Assembly (NCBI GenBank): GCA_964615365.1 | Contig: CAZTOU010000005.1 | Location: 62,001-126,000, forward strand | DNA from: CAVXZE01 sp964615365 | Lineage (GTDB): Bacteria > Myxococcota_A > UBA9160 > UBA6930 | DNA length: 64,000 bases | Reading direction: 5' to 3' | In this document: positions 15,724 to 23,492 of the stretch, one piece after another | Position numbering within the stretch: the first letter of the stretch is position 1 | Layout: each line of letters begins with the position of its first letter | Notes under the pieces: model-generated | Seen by the model: the letters and a program-made list of their open reading frames with translations, nothing else | What the model was told of the DNA's origin: nothing | The model's database searches: none | Translations under genes and position numbers: made by a program

Positions 15724-17148
15724 ATGGAGCAGAACCGAAAACCTTGGGGCGGACGGTTCGAGGAAGCCACGGATCCGGCCGTCGAGCGCTTCAGCGAGTC
15801 GGTGTCCTTCGACCAGACACTGGCCCGCTACGACATCCGCGGCTCCATCGCCCACGCGCGAATGCTGGGGAGCGTGGGGCTGCTCGCGGAGGATGAGGTC
15901 GAAGCGCTGGTCGGGGGCTTGGAGCGGATAGCCGGGGAAATCGAAGCGGGGGAGTTCTGCTTCGATCCGTCCCTGGAAGACATCCACATGAACGTCGAGG
16001 CGCGGCTCCGAGAGCGGATCGGAAGCGTGGCGGGACGGCTCCACACCGGTCGGAGCCGCAACGACCAGGTGGCCACGGACCTGGCGCTGTATCTCCGAGA
16101 CATGTGCGACGCGATCCGGCGCGGACTTCTCACATTGCGGGGCGTCCTGGTCACCCGCGCTCGCGAGCACGTGGACACGGTGCTGCCCGGCTACACCCAC
16201 CTCCAGCGAGCACAGCCGGTGCGCCTGGCACACCACTGGCTCGCCTACGTGGCGATGCAGTCCCGAGACCACGACCGTTTCGGAGAGCTGCACGCGCGGC
16301 TCTCGCGAGCGGCTCCCCTGGGAGCCGGTGCCCTGGCGGGCTCGACCCTGCCCCTGGACCGGCACCACACGGCATCCGCGCTGGGCTTCGAGGCCCCTGC
16401 CGACAACAGCATGGATGCGGTGGCCTCTCGAGACTGTGCTCTCGAGTTCCTCGCTGTCGCGGCCATCTGCATGGTGCATCTCTCGCGCCTGGCCGAGGAG
16501 CTGGTGATCTGGTCTAGCGCGGAGTTCGGCTTCATCGAGATGGCGGATGCCTACGCCACCGGCTCGAGCCTGATGCCCCAGAAGAAGAACCCCGACGTCG
16601 CCGAGCTGGTCCGGGGAAAGAGCGGGAGGGTGATCGGCAACCTGGTGTCCCTGTTGACGGTGATGAAGGGTCTCCCCCTCACCTACAACCGGGATCTCCA
16701 GGAGGACAAGGAGCCCCTCTTCGACACGGCGACCACCCTTCGGGCGTGCCTCGAGGTGAGCGCGGGAGCCCTGGCCACCCTGCGCGTCGACGTGGAGAGG
16801 ATGGGCGCCGCAGCCGAGGACCCGATGCTCCTGGCCACCGACCTCGCCGAGGCGCTGGTCCGGGCGAACGTGCCCTTCCGGGAGGCCCACGAGACGGTGG
16901 GGCGGATCGTCAAGCACTGCCTCGCAAAGGATCTCGATCTGCGCTCACTCTCGCGGGAGGATCTCCAGGCGTTTCACCCGGCTTTGACGACGAGCGCTGC
17001 GGATCTGCTGAGTCTGGACCGGGCCCTCGAGGAACGCGCACTGGTGGGTGGTACGGCGCGGGAGCGGGTGCTCGAGGCACTGGACGCGGCGGACTCGCGA
17101 ATCGCGAGGGAGACACGAGAGCTGGAGTCGAGGAGAGAGGGGCCATGA
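15724..17148 (+). CDS. argH: Argininosuccinate lyase
   Basis: 474 aa, the standard length. WGGRFEEATDPAVERFSESV opens the protein; LHTGRSRNDQVATDLALYLR, GYTHLQRAQPVRLAHH and the signature GSSLMPQKKNPDVAEL follow. It splits argininosuccinate into arginine and fumarate. The stop overlaps the lptM start (ATGA), beginning a tight argH-lptM-dapF-dapA-dapB run. This links arginine synthesis with diaminopimelate synthesis. Confidence 0.97.
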   Translation: MEQNRKPWGGRFEEATDPAVERFSESVSFDQTLARYDIRGSIAHARMLGSVGLLAEDEVEALVGGLERIAGEIEAGEFCFDPSLEDIHMNVEARLRERIGSVAGRLHTGRSRNDQVATDLALYLRDMCDAIRRGLLTLRGVLVTRAREHVDTVLPGYTHLQRAQPVRLAHHWLAYVAMQSRDHDRFGELHARLSRAAPLGAGALAGSTLPLDRHHTASALGFEAPADNSMDAVASRDCALEFLAVAAICMVHLSRLAEELVIWSSAEFGFIEMADAYATGSSLMPQKKNPDVAELVRGKSGRVIGNLVSLLTVMKGLPLTYNRDLQEDKEPLFDTATTLRACLEVSAGALATLRVDVERMGAAAEDPMLLATDLAEALVRANVPFREAHETVGRIVKHCLAKDLDLRSLSREDLQAFHPALTTSAADLLSLDRALEERALVGGTARERVLEALDAADSRIARETRELESRREGP

Positions 17149-17372
17149 GGAGAACCACCGCACCCGCTGCCCTGCTGGTCCTGGCGATCGGCCTCTCGGG
17201 GTGTGGCAAATACGGCCCCCCGGTACGGTCGGTCCCACAGCAGGTCCCCTCGGCTTCCGAGGCGTCCCAAGCCGAGACGCCCGAGCCCGAGCCGTCGGTG
17301 GTACCGGAGGAGAGAATCACCGAGCCCGCCGACTTCGACGACTCCCCTGCGGAGGAGGAGAGCCTTCCGTGA
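17145..17372 (+). CDS. lptM: Small lipoprotein, LptM (YifL)-like
   Basis: 75 aa. A lipoprotein signal with LAIGLSGCGKYGPPV carries the typical LptM motif (GCG.kGPl/p) just after the lipobox; the rest is acidic and Pro/Ser-rich. LptM assists assembly of the LptD lipopolysaccharide translocon. Its place directly before dapF is conserved in other Gram-negatives and supports the call. Low complexity after residue 30 gives no further domain. Confidence 0.75.
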   Translation: MRRTTAPAALLVLAIGLSGCGKYGPPVRSVPQQVPSASEASQAETPEPEPSVVPEERITEPADFDDSPAEEESLP

Positions 17373-18217
17373 CCCTCGAGCTCGAGTTCACCAAGATGCA
17401 CGGCATCGGGAACGACTTCGTCGTGGTCGACGGAATCGCCCAGGATCTCCCCCCTCTGGAGCCGCTGGCGCGCTGGCTCGCCGACCGCCACTTCGGGGTG
17501 GGCTTCGATCAGATGCTGGTGGTCCGCCGCTCCAAGGCCGCGGATTTCCGCATGGAGATCTACAACGCCGACGGCTCCCAGGTGGAGATGTGCGCCAACG
17601 GCATCCGCGCCTTCTACAAGTTCCTCCGCGATCACGGCTACTCCGACGCGGATTCGATTCGCGTGGAGACGCTGGGTGGCGTCGTGGTTCCGCGCTGGGC
17701 GGGAGAGGACCAGGTGACGGTGGAGATGGGAGTGCCGGTGCTCGCTCCCGCGAAGATCCCGACCCTCCTGGGCGACGGAGATGGGCCGGTGCTCGACGCG
17801 CGACTGGAGGTGGGCGGAGGAACCCTCCAGGTCAGCTCCGTCTCGATGGGAAACCCCCACGCTGTGATCTACGTGGACGACGTCGATGATGCCCCCGTTC
17901 GGGAGCTGGGGCCGCTGGTCGAGAATCATCCGGCCTTCCCGAATCGCGTCAATGTGGAGTTCGTCGCGCTGGAGAGCCGCGAACGGCTGCGTCAGCGCAC
18001 CTGGGAGCGGGGAACGGGAGAGACCCTCGCCTGCGGGAGCGGAGCCTGCGCGGTGGTGGTGGTGTCCATCCTTCGCGGGGTGGTCGACCGCAGCGTCATT
18101 GTGGCTCTCCCCGGCGGGGAACTATCGATACAATGGGACGGCGACGGTGCGGGCGTCTCGATGACGGGCCCGGCCGCGAGCGTCTTCACCGGCCGGATCG
18201 AGATCGAGAGGAGATAG
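17369..18217 (+). CDS. dapF: Diaminopimelate epimerase
   Basis: 282 aa from the GTG at 17369, with GGAGGAGGAG just upstream. FTKMHGIGNDFVVVDG is the conserved start. The two catalytic cysteines sit in MCANGIRAFYKF and TLACGSGACAVVV, with SMGNPHAVIYV between them. It converts LL- to meso-diaminopimelate for lysine and peptidoglycan. It overlaps lptM by 4 nt and is followed 2 nt later by dapA. Confidence 0.97.
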   Translation: MTLELEFTKMHGIGNDFVVVDGIAQDLPPLEPLARWLADRHFGVGFDQMLVVRRSKAADFRMEIYNADGSQVEMCANGIRAFYKFLRDHGYSDADSIRVETLGGVVVPRWAGEDQVTVEMGVPVLAPAKIPTLLGDGDGPVLDARLEVGGGTLQVSSVSMGNPHAVIYVDDVDDAPVRELGPLVENHPAFPNRVNVEFVALESRERLRQRTWERGTGETLACGSGACAVVVVSILRGVVDRSVIVALPGGELSIQWDGDGAGVSMTGPAASVFTGRIEIERR

Positions 18218-18219
18218 CC

Positions 18220-19092
18220 GTGTTCGAAGGAGTCCTCACAGCGCTGGTGACACCGTTTCGCGATGGCGCCGTGGACGAGCGAGCGCTTCAGGAGCTGGTC
18301 GAGGTGCAGATCGCCGCGGGAGTCGACGGCCTGGTGCCCTGCGGCTCCACCGGAGAAGCGGCCACCCTCTCCCACGACGAGCATCGCCGCGTGATCGAGG
18401 TGGTGGCGGCAGCGACCCGCGGGCGGGTGGCGGTGGTGGCGGGAACCGGATCGAACTCGACCCAGGAAGCCGTCGAGCTGACCCAGCACGCCAAGGAGGC
18501 GGGAGCCGACGGCGCGCTGCTGATCTCCCCCTACTACAACAAGCCCACTCCGGACGGGATCTTCGAGCACTACTCGACGGTGGCTCGCGAGGCCTCGCTT
18601 CCCCTGGTGGCCTACAACATCCCCGGCCGCACCTGCTCGAACATGCTTCCCGAGACCATGGCCCGGCTGGCGGAGATCGAGCAGGTGGTGGGCGTGAAGG
18701 AGGCCTGTGGGGATCTCCACCAGATGGCCCAGACCAAGGCGGCCACCCCGGATGACTTCGCGCTGCTCGCCGGCGACGACTGGGCCACGCTTCCCGTGCT
18801 CGCTCTGGGCGGACAGGGGGTGATCTGCACCTGCTCGAATCTGGTGCCGGCGGACATGGTCGAGATGGTGCGCGCCTTCCGGGCCGGTGACCTGCCCCGC
18901 GCCCAGGAGACCTACTTCCGTCTGCTGCCGCTGATGGATCTGCTCTTCTGTGAGACCAATCCCATCCCGATCAAGACCGCCCTCGCGATGCGCGGTGCGA
19001 TCCAGGAGGGCGTCCGACTACCGCTGACGCCGATCACCACATCCAATCGGGAGCGCCTCCAGGTGGCGCTCAAGGAGTTCGGTCTGCTGTGA
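18220..19092 (+). CDS. dapA: 4-hydroxy-tetrahydrodipicolinate synthase
   Basis: 290 aa from a GTG with GAGAGGAGATA upstream. GVLTALVTPF opens it; GSTGEAATLSHDEH, the tyrosine in LVAYNIPGRTCSNM and the Schiff-base lysine in GVKEACGDL are all present. It condenses pyruvate with aspartate semialdehyde. The stop overlaps the dapB GTG (GTGA). Unlike the DHDPS-like protein at 29320-30402, it keeps every canonical motif and is the biosynthetic enzyme. Confidence 0.97.
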   Translation: MFEGVLTALVTPFRDGAVDERALQELVEVQIAAGVDGLVPCGSTGEAATLSHDEHRRVIEVVAAATRGRVAVVAGTGSNSTQEAVELTQHAKEAGADGALLISPYYNKPTPDGIFEHYSTVAREASLPLVAYNIPGRTCSNMLPETMARLAEIEQVVGVKEACGDLHQMAQTKAATPDDFALLAGDDWATLPVLALGGQGVICTCSNLVPADMVEMVRAFRAGDLPRAQETYFRLLPLMDLLFCETNPIPIKTALAMRGAIQEGVRLPLTPITTSNRERLQVALKEFGLL

Positions 19093-19910
19093 GCGCTTCG
19101 CGTGTGCTCGTCGTCGGTGCGCTGGGCCGCATGGGAGAACGGGTGCGCGCGCTTCTGGCCGAAGAGGATCGGCTGGTGCTGGGAGGCGCCCTCGAGGCGC
19201 CGGGGCATCCGGGCCTGGGCCAGACCCTGGAGGAAAGCGTCGAGGCGAGTGACGACGCCAAGGGCTGTCTCGCCCGCTGCGACGTGGCGATCGTCTTCAC
19301 CGCCCCTCCCGAGGCGGCCATGTCGTTCCTCCGCGAGGCCGCCTCGGCCGGGGTTCCTTGCGCGGTGGGCACTTCGGGGCTCTGCAGCCGGCAGCGGGCC
19401 GAGCTCGCCGAGCTCAGCGCGAGCATCCCGATCCTGCTGGCCGCCAACTTCTCGGTGGCGGTGAACGTGCTCTTCTACCTGGTGCGCCAGGCCTCGGGGG
19501 CCCTGGGGCCGGGATTCGACGCGGAGATCGTCGAGCTCCACCACGGCGCGAAGATCGATGCGCCGAGCGGAACGGCGCTCCACCTGGGCGCCGCCGTCGC
19601 CGAAGGGCGAGGTCAGGATCTGGAGAAGCACCTGGTCCTGGCGCGAAAAGGGGAAACCGGAGCCCGACCCGTCGGAGACATCGGCGTCCAGGCCTTGCGG
19701 GGCGGGGACAATCCCGGCGAGCACACCGTCCTGTTCGTCGGCAAGGGCGAACGCTTGGAGCTCGTGCACCGCTCGATGACCCGCGATCACTTCGCCCGAG
19801 GCGCCATCCGCGCAGCGGTCTGGCTCCTGGGGCGCCCCCCCGGCTTCTACGACATGGAGCAAGTCCTCGGCCTCTCCCCCGGCGGCGGCCATGCCCCGGA
19901 CGGCGGGTAG
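19089..19910 (+). CDS. dapB: 4-hydroxy-tetrahydrodipicolinate reductase
   Basis: 273 aa. The NAD(P)-binding start is VLVVGALGRMG; CAVGTSGL, ANFSVAVNVLFYL and the substrate-binding EIVELHHGAKIDAPSGTAL follow. The last segment carries the DRxxFARGA-type ending (TRDHFARGAIRAA). It reduces the DapA product in the diaminopimelate/lysine pathway. GTG start overlapping dapA by 4 nt. The cyclase gene follows 85 bp later. Confidence 0.96.
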   Translation: MSASRVLVVGALGRMGERVRALLAEEDRLVLGGALEAPGHPGLGQTLEESVEASDDAKGCLARCDVAIVFTAPPEAAMSFLREAASAGVPCAVGTSGLCSRQRAELAELSASIPILLAANFSVAVNVLFYLVRQASGALGPGFDAEIVELHHGAKIDAPSGTALHLGAAVAEGRGQDLEKHLVLARKGETGARPVGDIGVQALRGGDNPGEHTVLFVGKGERLELVHRSMTRDHFARGAIRAAVWLLGRPPGFYDMEQVLGLSPGGGHAPDGG

Positions 19911-19955
19911 CGGAATCGATCCCCTCGGCCGGGGTCGCGCGTCCTGAACAACGGG

Positions 19956-19975
19956 GGACCGCCCGCCAGCGGTCC
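19956..19975. terminator. Short hairpin between dapB and the cyclase gene
   Basis: GGACCGC-CCGCCA-GCGGTCC is a perfect 7-bp stem in the 85-bp gap, just before the ribosome binding site of the cyclase gene. It may attenuate transcription or set different expression of the two parts. Confidence 0.4.
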
Positions 19976-20019
19976 GATCGCGGAGGAAGATCATCCTGGA
20001 AGTCCACTGGCGAGATCTC

Positions 20020-21138
20020 GTGGACATCGCTCTGGTGGCCGCAATGCTGGGGAGTGCCTTCGTGTGGCTGCGGCGGACTCGAGCCCGCTGGGCGCTTGCG
20101 GGATTCGCGATACTGGGCGCCAGCACCCTCCTCGCCCGCCAGCTCGGCCTCACCCTCACGAGCTGGGTGCTCCAGGGTTCGGTGGTCGCCACCGTGATCG
20201 TGCTGGTGGTGGTCTTTCAGGAGGACCTGCGCCGTCTGGTAGAGCTGATCGCCGTGCGCGGCCTGCGCAGACGGGCACGGCCCCCGACGCCGCAGGCCAC
20301 CGAGACCCTGATTCGCAGCATCGCCCAGCTCGCCGCCGGCCGCACCGGCGCGCTGATCGTGCTGCCCGGACGCGAGCCTCTGGATCGGCACATCGCCGGG
20401 GGGATCCGCCTGAACGCCGAGCTCAGCGAGCCGCTGCTGCTCAGCATCTTCGACCATCACTCGCCGGGCCACGACGGCGCGGTCATCCTGAGCGGGAATC
20501 ACCTCACCCACTTCGGCGTTCATCTTCCCCTCTCGACGGCCCAGCTTGGGCACGGCGGCACCCGCCACGCCGCGGCGTTGGGGCTAGCCGAGAGGACCGA
20601 CGCGCTGTGTCTGGCCGTCTCGGAGGAGCGCGGAGTCACCTCCGTCGCCACCGACGGAGTCCTCCGCGGCCTCTATCGGCCGGAGGAGCTCGCGATCGAG
20701 ATCCACCGCTTCGTCGAACGAGTGACTCCGAAGCAGCAGTCGGCGAAGCAACGGCTGTCTTCGCTGCTGCGGCGCTGGCCGGAGGCGGTCGCCGCCCTGG
20801 CCGCCGCCGCGTTCCTGTGGCTTCTGGTGGTGCCGGGATCCGGAGTGGTTCGGGCCGTCCGCAGCGTTCCCGTGGTGGTGGAGAACCTTCCCAAGGGCTT
20901 CGTTCTGGAGAGCATCGAGCCGGAGGAGGTCGAGGCCACCGTGTCGGGACCGCGGCGGGCCCTCGTGCTCGGCGAGGCGGACGAGATCGAGGTTCGCATC
21001 GACGCCCTGCTGGTACAGCTCGGCCGGCGGACCTTCGAGGTGACGCCGGACCTCGTGAGGTTGCCGGAGGGCTTCCAGCTTCACGAGGTGAACCCCAAGA
21101 AGATCCGCCTTTCGGTGGCGAGGGAAGAGGGCTCTTAG
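20020..21138 (+). CDS. Membrane diadenylate cyclase (CdaA-like) fused to a YbbR domain
   Basis: 372 aa from GTG 20020. Three N-terminal membrane helices are followed by a DAC domain with FDHHSPGHDGAVIL (DGA motif, ~152) and LGHGGTRHAAALGLAE (RHR motif reads RHA, ~182). A further helix (WPEAVAALAAAAFLWLLVV) leads to a YbbR-type beta domain. CdaA makes c-di-AMP; in Firmicutes the YbbR regulator CdaR is a separate neighbour, so this is a fusion of the two. A strong GGAGGAAG (19982-19989) precedes ATC-ATC-CTG, so translation may start at CTG 19996, adding LEVHWRDL, typical of CdaA. It follows the dap genes and precedes the PP2C phosphatase. Confidence 0.85.
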   Translation: MDIALVAAMLGSAFVWLRRTRARWALAGFAILGASTLLARQLGLTLTSWVLQGSVVATVIVLVVVFQEDLRRLVELIAVRGLRRRARPPTPQATETLIRSIAQLAAGRTGALIVLPGREPLDRHIAGGIRLNAELSEPLLLSIFDHHSPGHDGAVILSGNHLTHFGVHLPLSTAQLGHGGTRHAAALGLAERTDALCLAVSEERGVTSVATDGVLRGLYRPEELAIEIHRFVERVTPKQQSAKQRLSSLLRRWPEAVAALAAAAFLWLLVVPGSGVVRAVRSVPVVVENLPKGFVLESIEPEEVEATVSGPRRALVLGEADEIEVRIDALLVQLGRRTFEVTPDLVRLPEGFQLHEVNPKKIRLSVAREEGS

Positions 21139-21145
21139 ACCGGCG

Positions 21146-21985
21146 ATGGACGCGGCGAGCGAGAAGCCCCTGGTGGCGCGAATCCTCACCGACGCAGACA
21201 TGTCCGAGGGGGAGCTGCTCCCCTTTGCCGGCGGCGAGGTGGCGGTCTACTCGGCCCGGTCGCCGGAGAAGGAGAGCAGGAACGAGGATGCCGCGGCACT
21301 GATCCTGATCGACTCCGAGCAGGGGGTGCTCGCGGCGGCGGACGGGGTGGGCGGCCAGGCGGGCGGCGACAGCGCCGCGGAGATCGTCCTGCGGCGGCTC
21401 GAGAGCGCGGTCGCGGCAGCGGATCTGCCCACGCGGACGCTGCGCGGAGCGATCCTCGACGGCGTCGAGGAGGGAAACGACGCCGTCCGGGAGCTGGGGA
21501 TCGGGGCGGCGACCACGCTGGTCGTCGCCGAGATCGCCGGCCGAGCCCTGCGCCCATACCACGTAGGGGACTCCGCCATGCTCGTGGTCGGGCAGCGAGG
21601 CAAGCTCAAGCTGCAGACCGTGTCCCACTCACCCGTGGGGTACGCCCTGGAATCGGGACTGCTCGAGGAGAAGGAGGCCCTCCACCACGACGAGCGCCAC
21701 CTGATCTCGAACATGGTGGGCTCGGCGGACATGCGCATCGAGGTGGGGAGTCCGATCCGCCTGGCTCCCCGGGATACGGTGCTGCTGGCGACCGACGGAC
21801 TCCTCGACAACCTGAGCCTTCAAGAGATCACCGACGCGATCCGCACCGGCCCGCTCGCCTCCGGGGTCGAGAAGCTGGCGGTAACCTGTCGGCGCAGGAT
21901 GTGCGAGCCCGGGGGCGATCATCCCTCCAAGTCGGACGACGTCACCTTCCTGCTCTTCCGTCTCACGCAGCCGGGCGCGCAGTGA
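21146..21985 (+). CDS. PP2C-family Ser/Thr protein phosphatase
   Basis: 279 aa. The metal-binding aspartates are in NEDAAALIL, ADGVGGQAGGD, HVGDSAMLV, LLATDGLLDN and SDDVTFLLF, so all the main PP2C motifs are present. It removes phosphate from Ser/Thr with Mn/Mg. It begins 7 bp after the cyclase stop and converges on the Ser/Thr kinase gene 37 bp downstream, forming a likely kinase/phosphatase pair. Its stop lies inside a copy of the dispersed repeat. Confidence 0.9.
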   Translation: MDAASEKPLVARILTDADMSEGELLPFAGGEVAVYSARSPEKESRNEDAAALILIDSEQGVLAAADGVGGQAGGDSAAEIVLRRLESAVAAADLPTRTLRGAILDGVEEGNDAVRELGIGAATTLVVAEIAGRALRPYHVGDSAMLVVGQRGKLKLQTVSHSPVGYALESGLLEEKEALHHDERHLISNMVGSADMRIEVGSPIRLAPRDTVLLATDGLLDNLSLQEITDAIRTGPLASGVEKLAVTCRRRMCEPGGDHPSKSDDVTFLLFRLTQPGAQ

Positions 21986-22006
21986 GCCGAAGGCGAACGA
22001 AGGTCG
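21975..22006 (+). repeat. Dispersed hairpin repeat, short form, at the PP2C stop
   Basis: GCGCGCAGTGAGCCGAAGGC followed by GAACGAAGGTCG. It matches the copy at the tatC stop at 29 of 32 positions, and again the gene's TGA is part of the repeat. It fills the space between convergent PP2C and kinase genes, where a terminator would be expected. Confidence 0.7.
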
Positions 22007-22022
22007 GAAAGGCTAGTCCGCG

Positions 22023-23360
22023 CTAGGTACGACGGCGGAACCAGCCGGCGTCCGGCTCCCGACGACCGCACCAGGGGCAGAAGCGCCAGAACTCCCGCGA
22101 GACCGGCCAGCGGCAACGCGGGCAGCGATCGGGAAGCTCCGGGTGCGACCAGAGCCGCCGCGGCTTCTGCTTGCAGACCGGGCAGTAGCGCATGAAGGGC
22201 TGCAGCCTTCCCGGACAGCCGCGGCGGCTGCAGTTGCGCTCGGCCTTCGAATCGGCGCGGAAAGGACGTCCGTTGCCGGCGAGGCGACCCGGATAGCACC
22301 AGGGGCAGGCCGTCCACTCGGGGCGCACGCCCCTCTCGCACTCGGGACAGACCAGCGGATAGGCGCTGATGTGCCGGAACGAGTTGTCCGCCGTGCCGCA
22401 CCAGGGGCAGTGCTGCATCGACTCGGCGATGGGTCCGTCACAGCGGAAGCAGCGGTAGCGCATCCCCAGCTTCCCGCCGTGGCGGCGCCGGAAGAGCTCC
22501 GCCTGGATCGCCAGGGGAGAGAGCCGGGGCCCGGAAGGTCGGCGCACGGTGCGCGGGCGCCGCGGCGGAGGCTCCTCGATGCGGCGGAACGCGGACTCCA
22601 AGGCCCGGTGGAAGACCACCGCGTCGGGGTAGCGGCGCCGGGGATCGAAGCAGGCCGCCTTCTTCAGGACCGGCCACAGGGGCTCCGGTACCCGCTCCTT
22701 GAAGCGGTCGAACGCCGACGGCGGCCAGGTGAAGGGCCAGCTGGGGAGCACCCCGGTCAGCAGCTGGTAGGCGATCAGGCCCAGGGAGAAGACGTCCGAG
22801 GTGAACTTGGGCCGGCCGTAGGCCTGCTCCGGCGCCATGTAGCCGAGCGTTCCCGCTTCGGTGTAGGTCGCGCTGGCCCCCTTCAAGAAGCGCGAGACTC
22901 CGAAGTCGCAGAGCGCGGCGTGGCCGTCGCGAAAGACCAGGATGTTCTCGGGCTTGACGTCCCGGTGGAGGACCTTCTGGGCGTGCGCGTGGGCGAGGCC
23001 CGCGGCGACGTCGCGGACCATCTTGAGTCCGACACGAGGGGAGCGCCGAGCACCCGGATAGTGGGTGAGGTTCTTCTCGGCCAGGTCCGAGGCGATCACG
23101 AAGTAGCCGTCGATCCAGTCGGCGTTTCGGACCGCCGCGATGTTCGGGTGGGAGAGGCGGCTGGCGATGCGGGCCTCGTGCTCAAGGGCCCCTCGGCCGT
23201 ACTCCTCGACCAGCTCCGGGAAAGCCACCTTGAGGGCGACCAGGCGTTTCTCGACGGTATCCCGCGCCCGCCAGACCACGGCGTAGGCACCTTTCCCGAT
23301 TCGCCCTTCCAGGCGATACTTGCCGAGCTTCGATCCTCTGCGAAGAACGACACCAGACAT
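22023..23360 (-). CDS. Ser/Thr protein kinase with four C-terminal zinc ribbons
   Basis: 445 aa. The kinase domain (1-~270) is complete: GKGAYAVVW loop, ALKVAF lysine, HRDVKPENILV catalytic loop, CDFGVSRF and MAPEQAYGRP. No membrane helix or PASTA domain is present, so it should be cytoplasmic. The last ~140 residues hold four Cys-rich modules: CFRC..CPWC, CPEC..CPWC, CSRRGC..CPVC and CPRC..CPWC, each like a zinc ribbon. The ribbons may bind substrates or nucleic acids. It faces the PP2C gene tail to tail, a common kinase/phosphatase arrangement. Confidence 0.88.
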   Translation of the reverse strand: MSGVVLRRGSKLGKYRLEGRIGKGAYAVVWRARDTVEKRLVALKVAFPELVEEYGRGALEHEARIASRLSHPNIAAVRNADWIDGYFVIASDLAEKNLTHYPGARRSPRVGLKMVRDVAAGLAHAHAQKVLHRDVKPENILVFRDGHAALCDFGVSRFLKGASATYTEAGTLGYMAPEQAYGRPKFTSDVFSLGLIAYQLLTGVLPSWPFTWPPSAFDRFKERVPEPLWPVLKKAACFDPRRRYPDAVVFHRALESAFRRIEEPPPRRPRTVRRPSGPRLSPLAIQAELFRRRHGGKLGMRYRCFRCDGPIAESMQHCPWCGTADNSFRHISAYPLVCPECERGVRPEWTACPWCYPGRLAGNGRPFRADSKAERNCSRRGCPGRLQPFMRYCPVCKQKPRRLWSHPELPDRCPRCRWPVSREFWRFCPWCGRREPDAGWFRRRT

Positions 23361-23411
23361 GGGGGGCGCCCGAGTCTAACTCTTTCCGCGCCTCTGATGC
23401 ACAGAAAGCAA

Positions 23412-23438
23412 GCCCGGCTCTCCGGAGGAGGGCCGGGC
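23412..23438. terminator. Hairpin between the kinase and glnA genes
   Basis: GCCCGGC (23412-23418) pairs with GCCGGGC (23432-23438), overlapping the start of the dispersed repeat copy at 23435. It lies downstream of glnA and may end that transcript. Confidence 0.45.
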
Positions 23439-23475
23439 GCGCAGCGAGCCGAAGGCGAGCGAAGTTCGAGAAGGC
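23435..23475 (+). repeat. Dispersed hairpin repeat, short form, after glnA
   Basis: GGGCGCGCAGCGAGCCGAAG followed by GCGAGCGAAGTTCGAGAAGG. It is the short form with an intact AGCGAG and is not in a coding region. Confidence 0.75.
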
Positions 23476-23492
23476 AGAGCGGAGGCAGAGGC

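Noticed and set aside
15649..16917. Extension of the PBP upstream by ~420 codons on the minus strand
   Set aside because: That part is antisense to argH. The TTG at 15648 with GGGGGAATC and a normal PBP1b N-terminus define the start.
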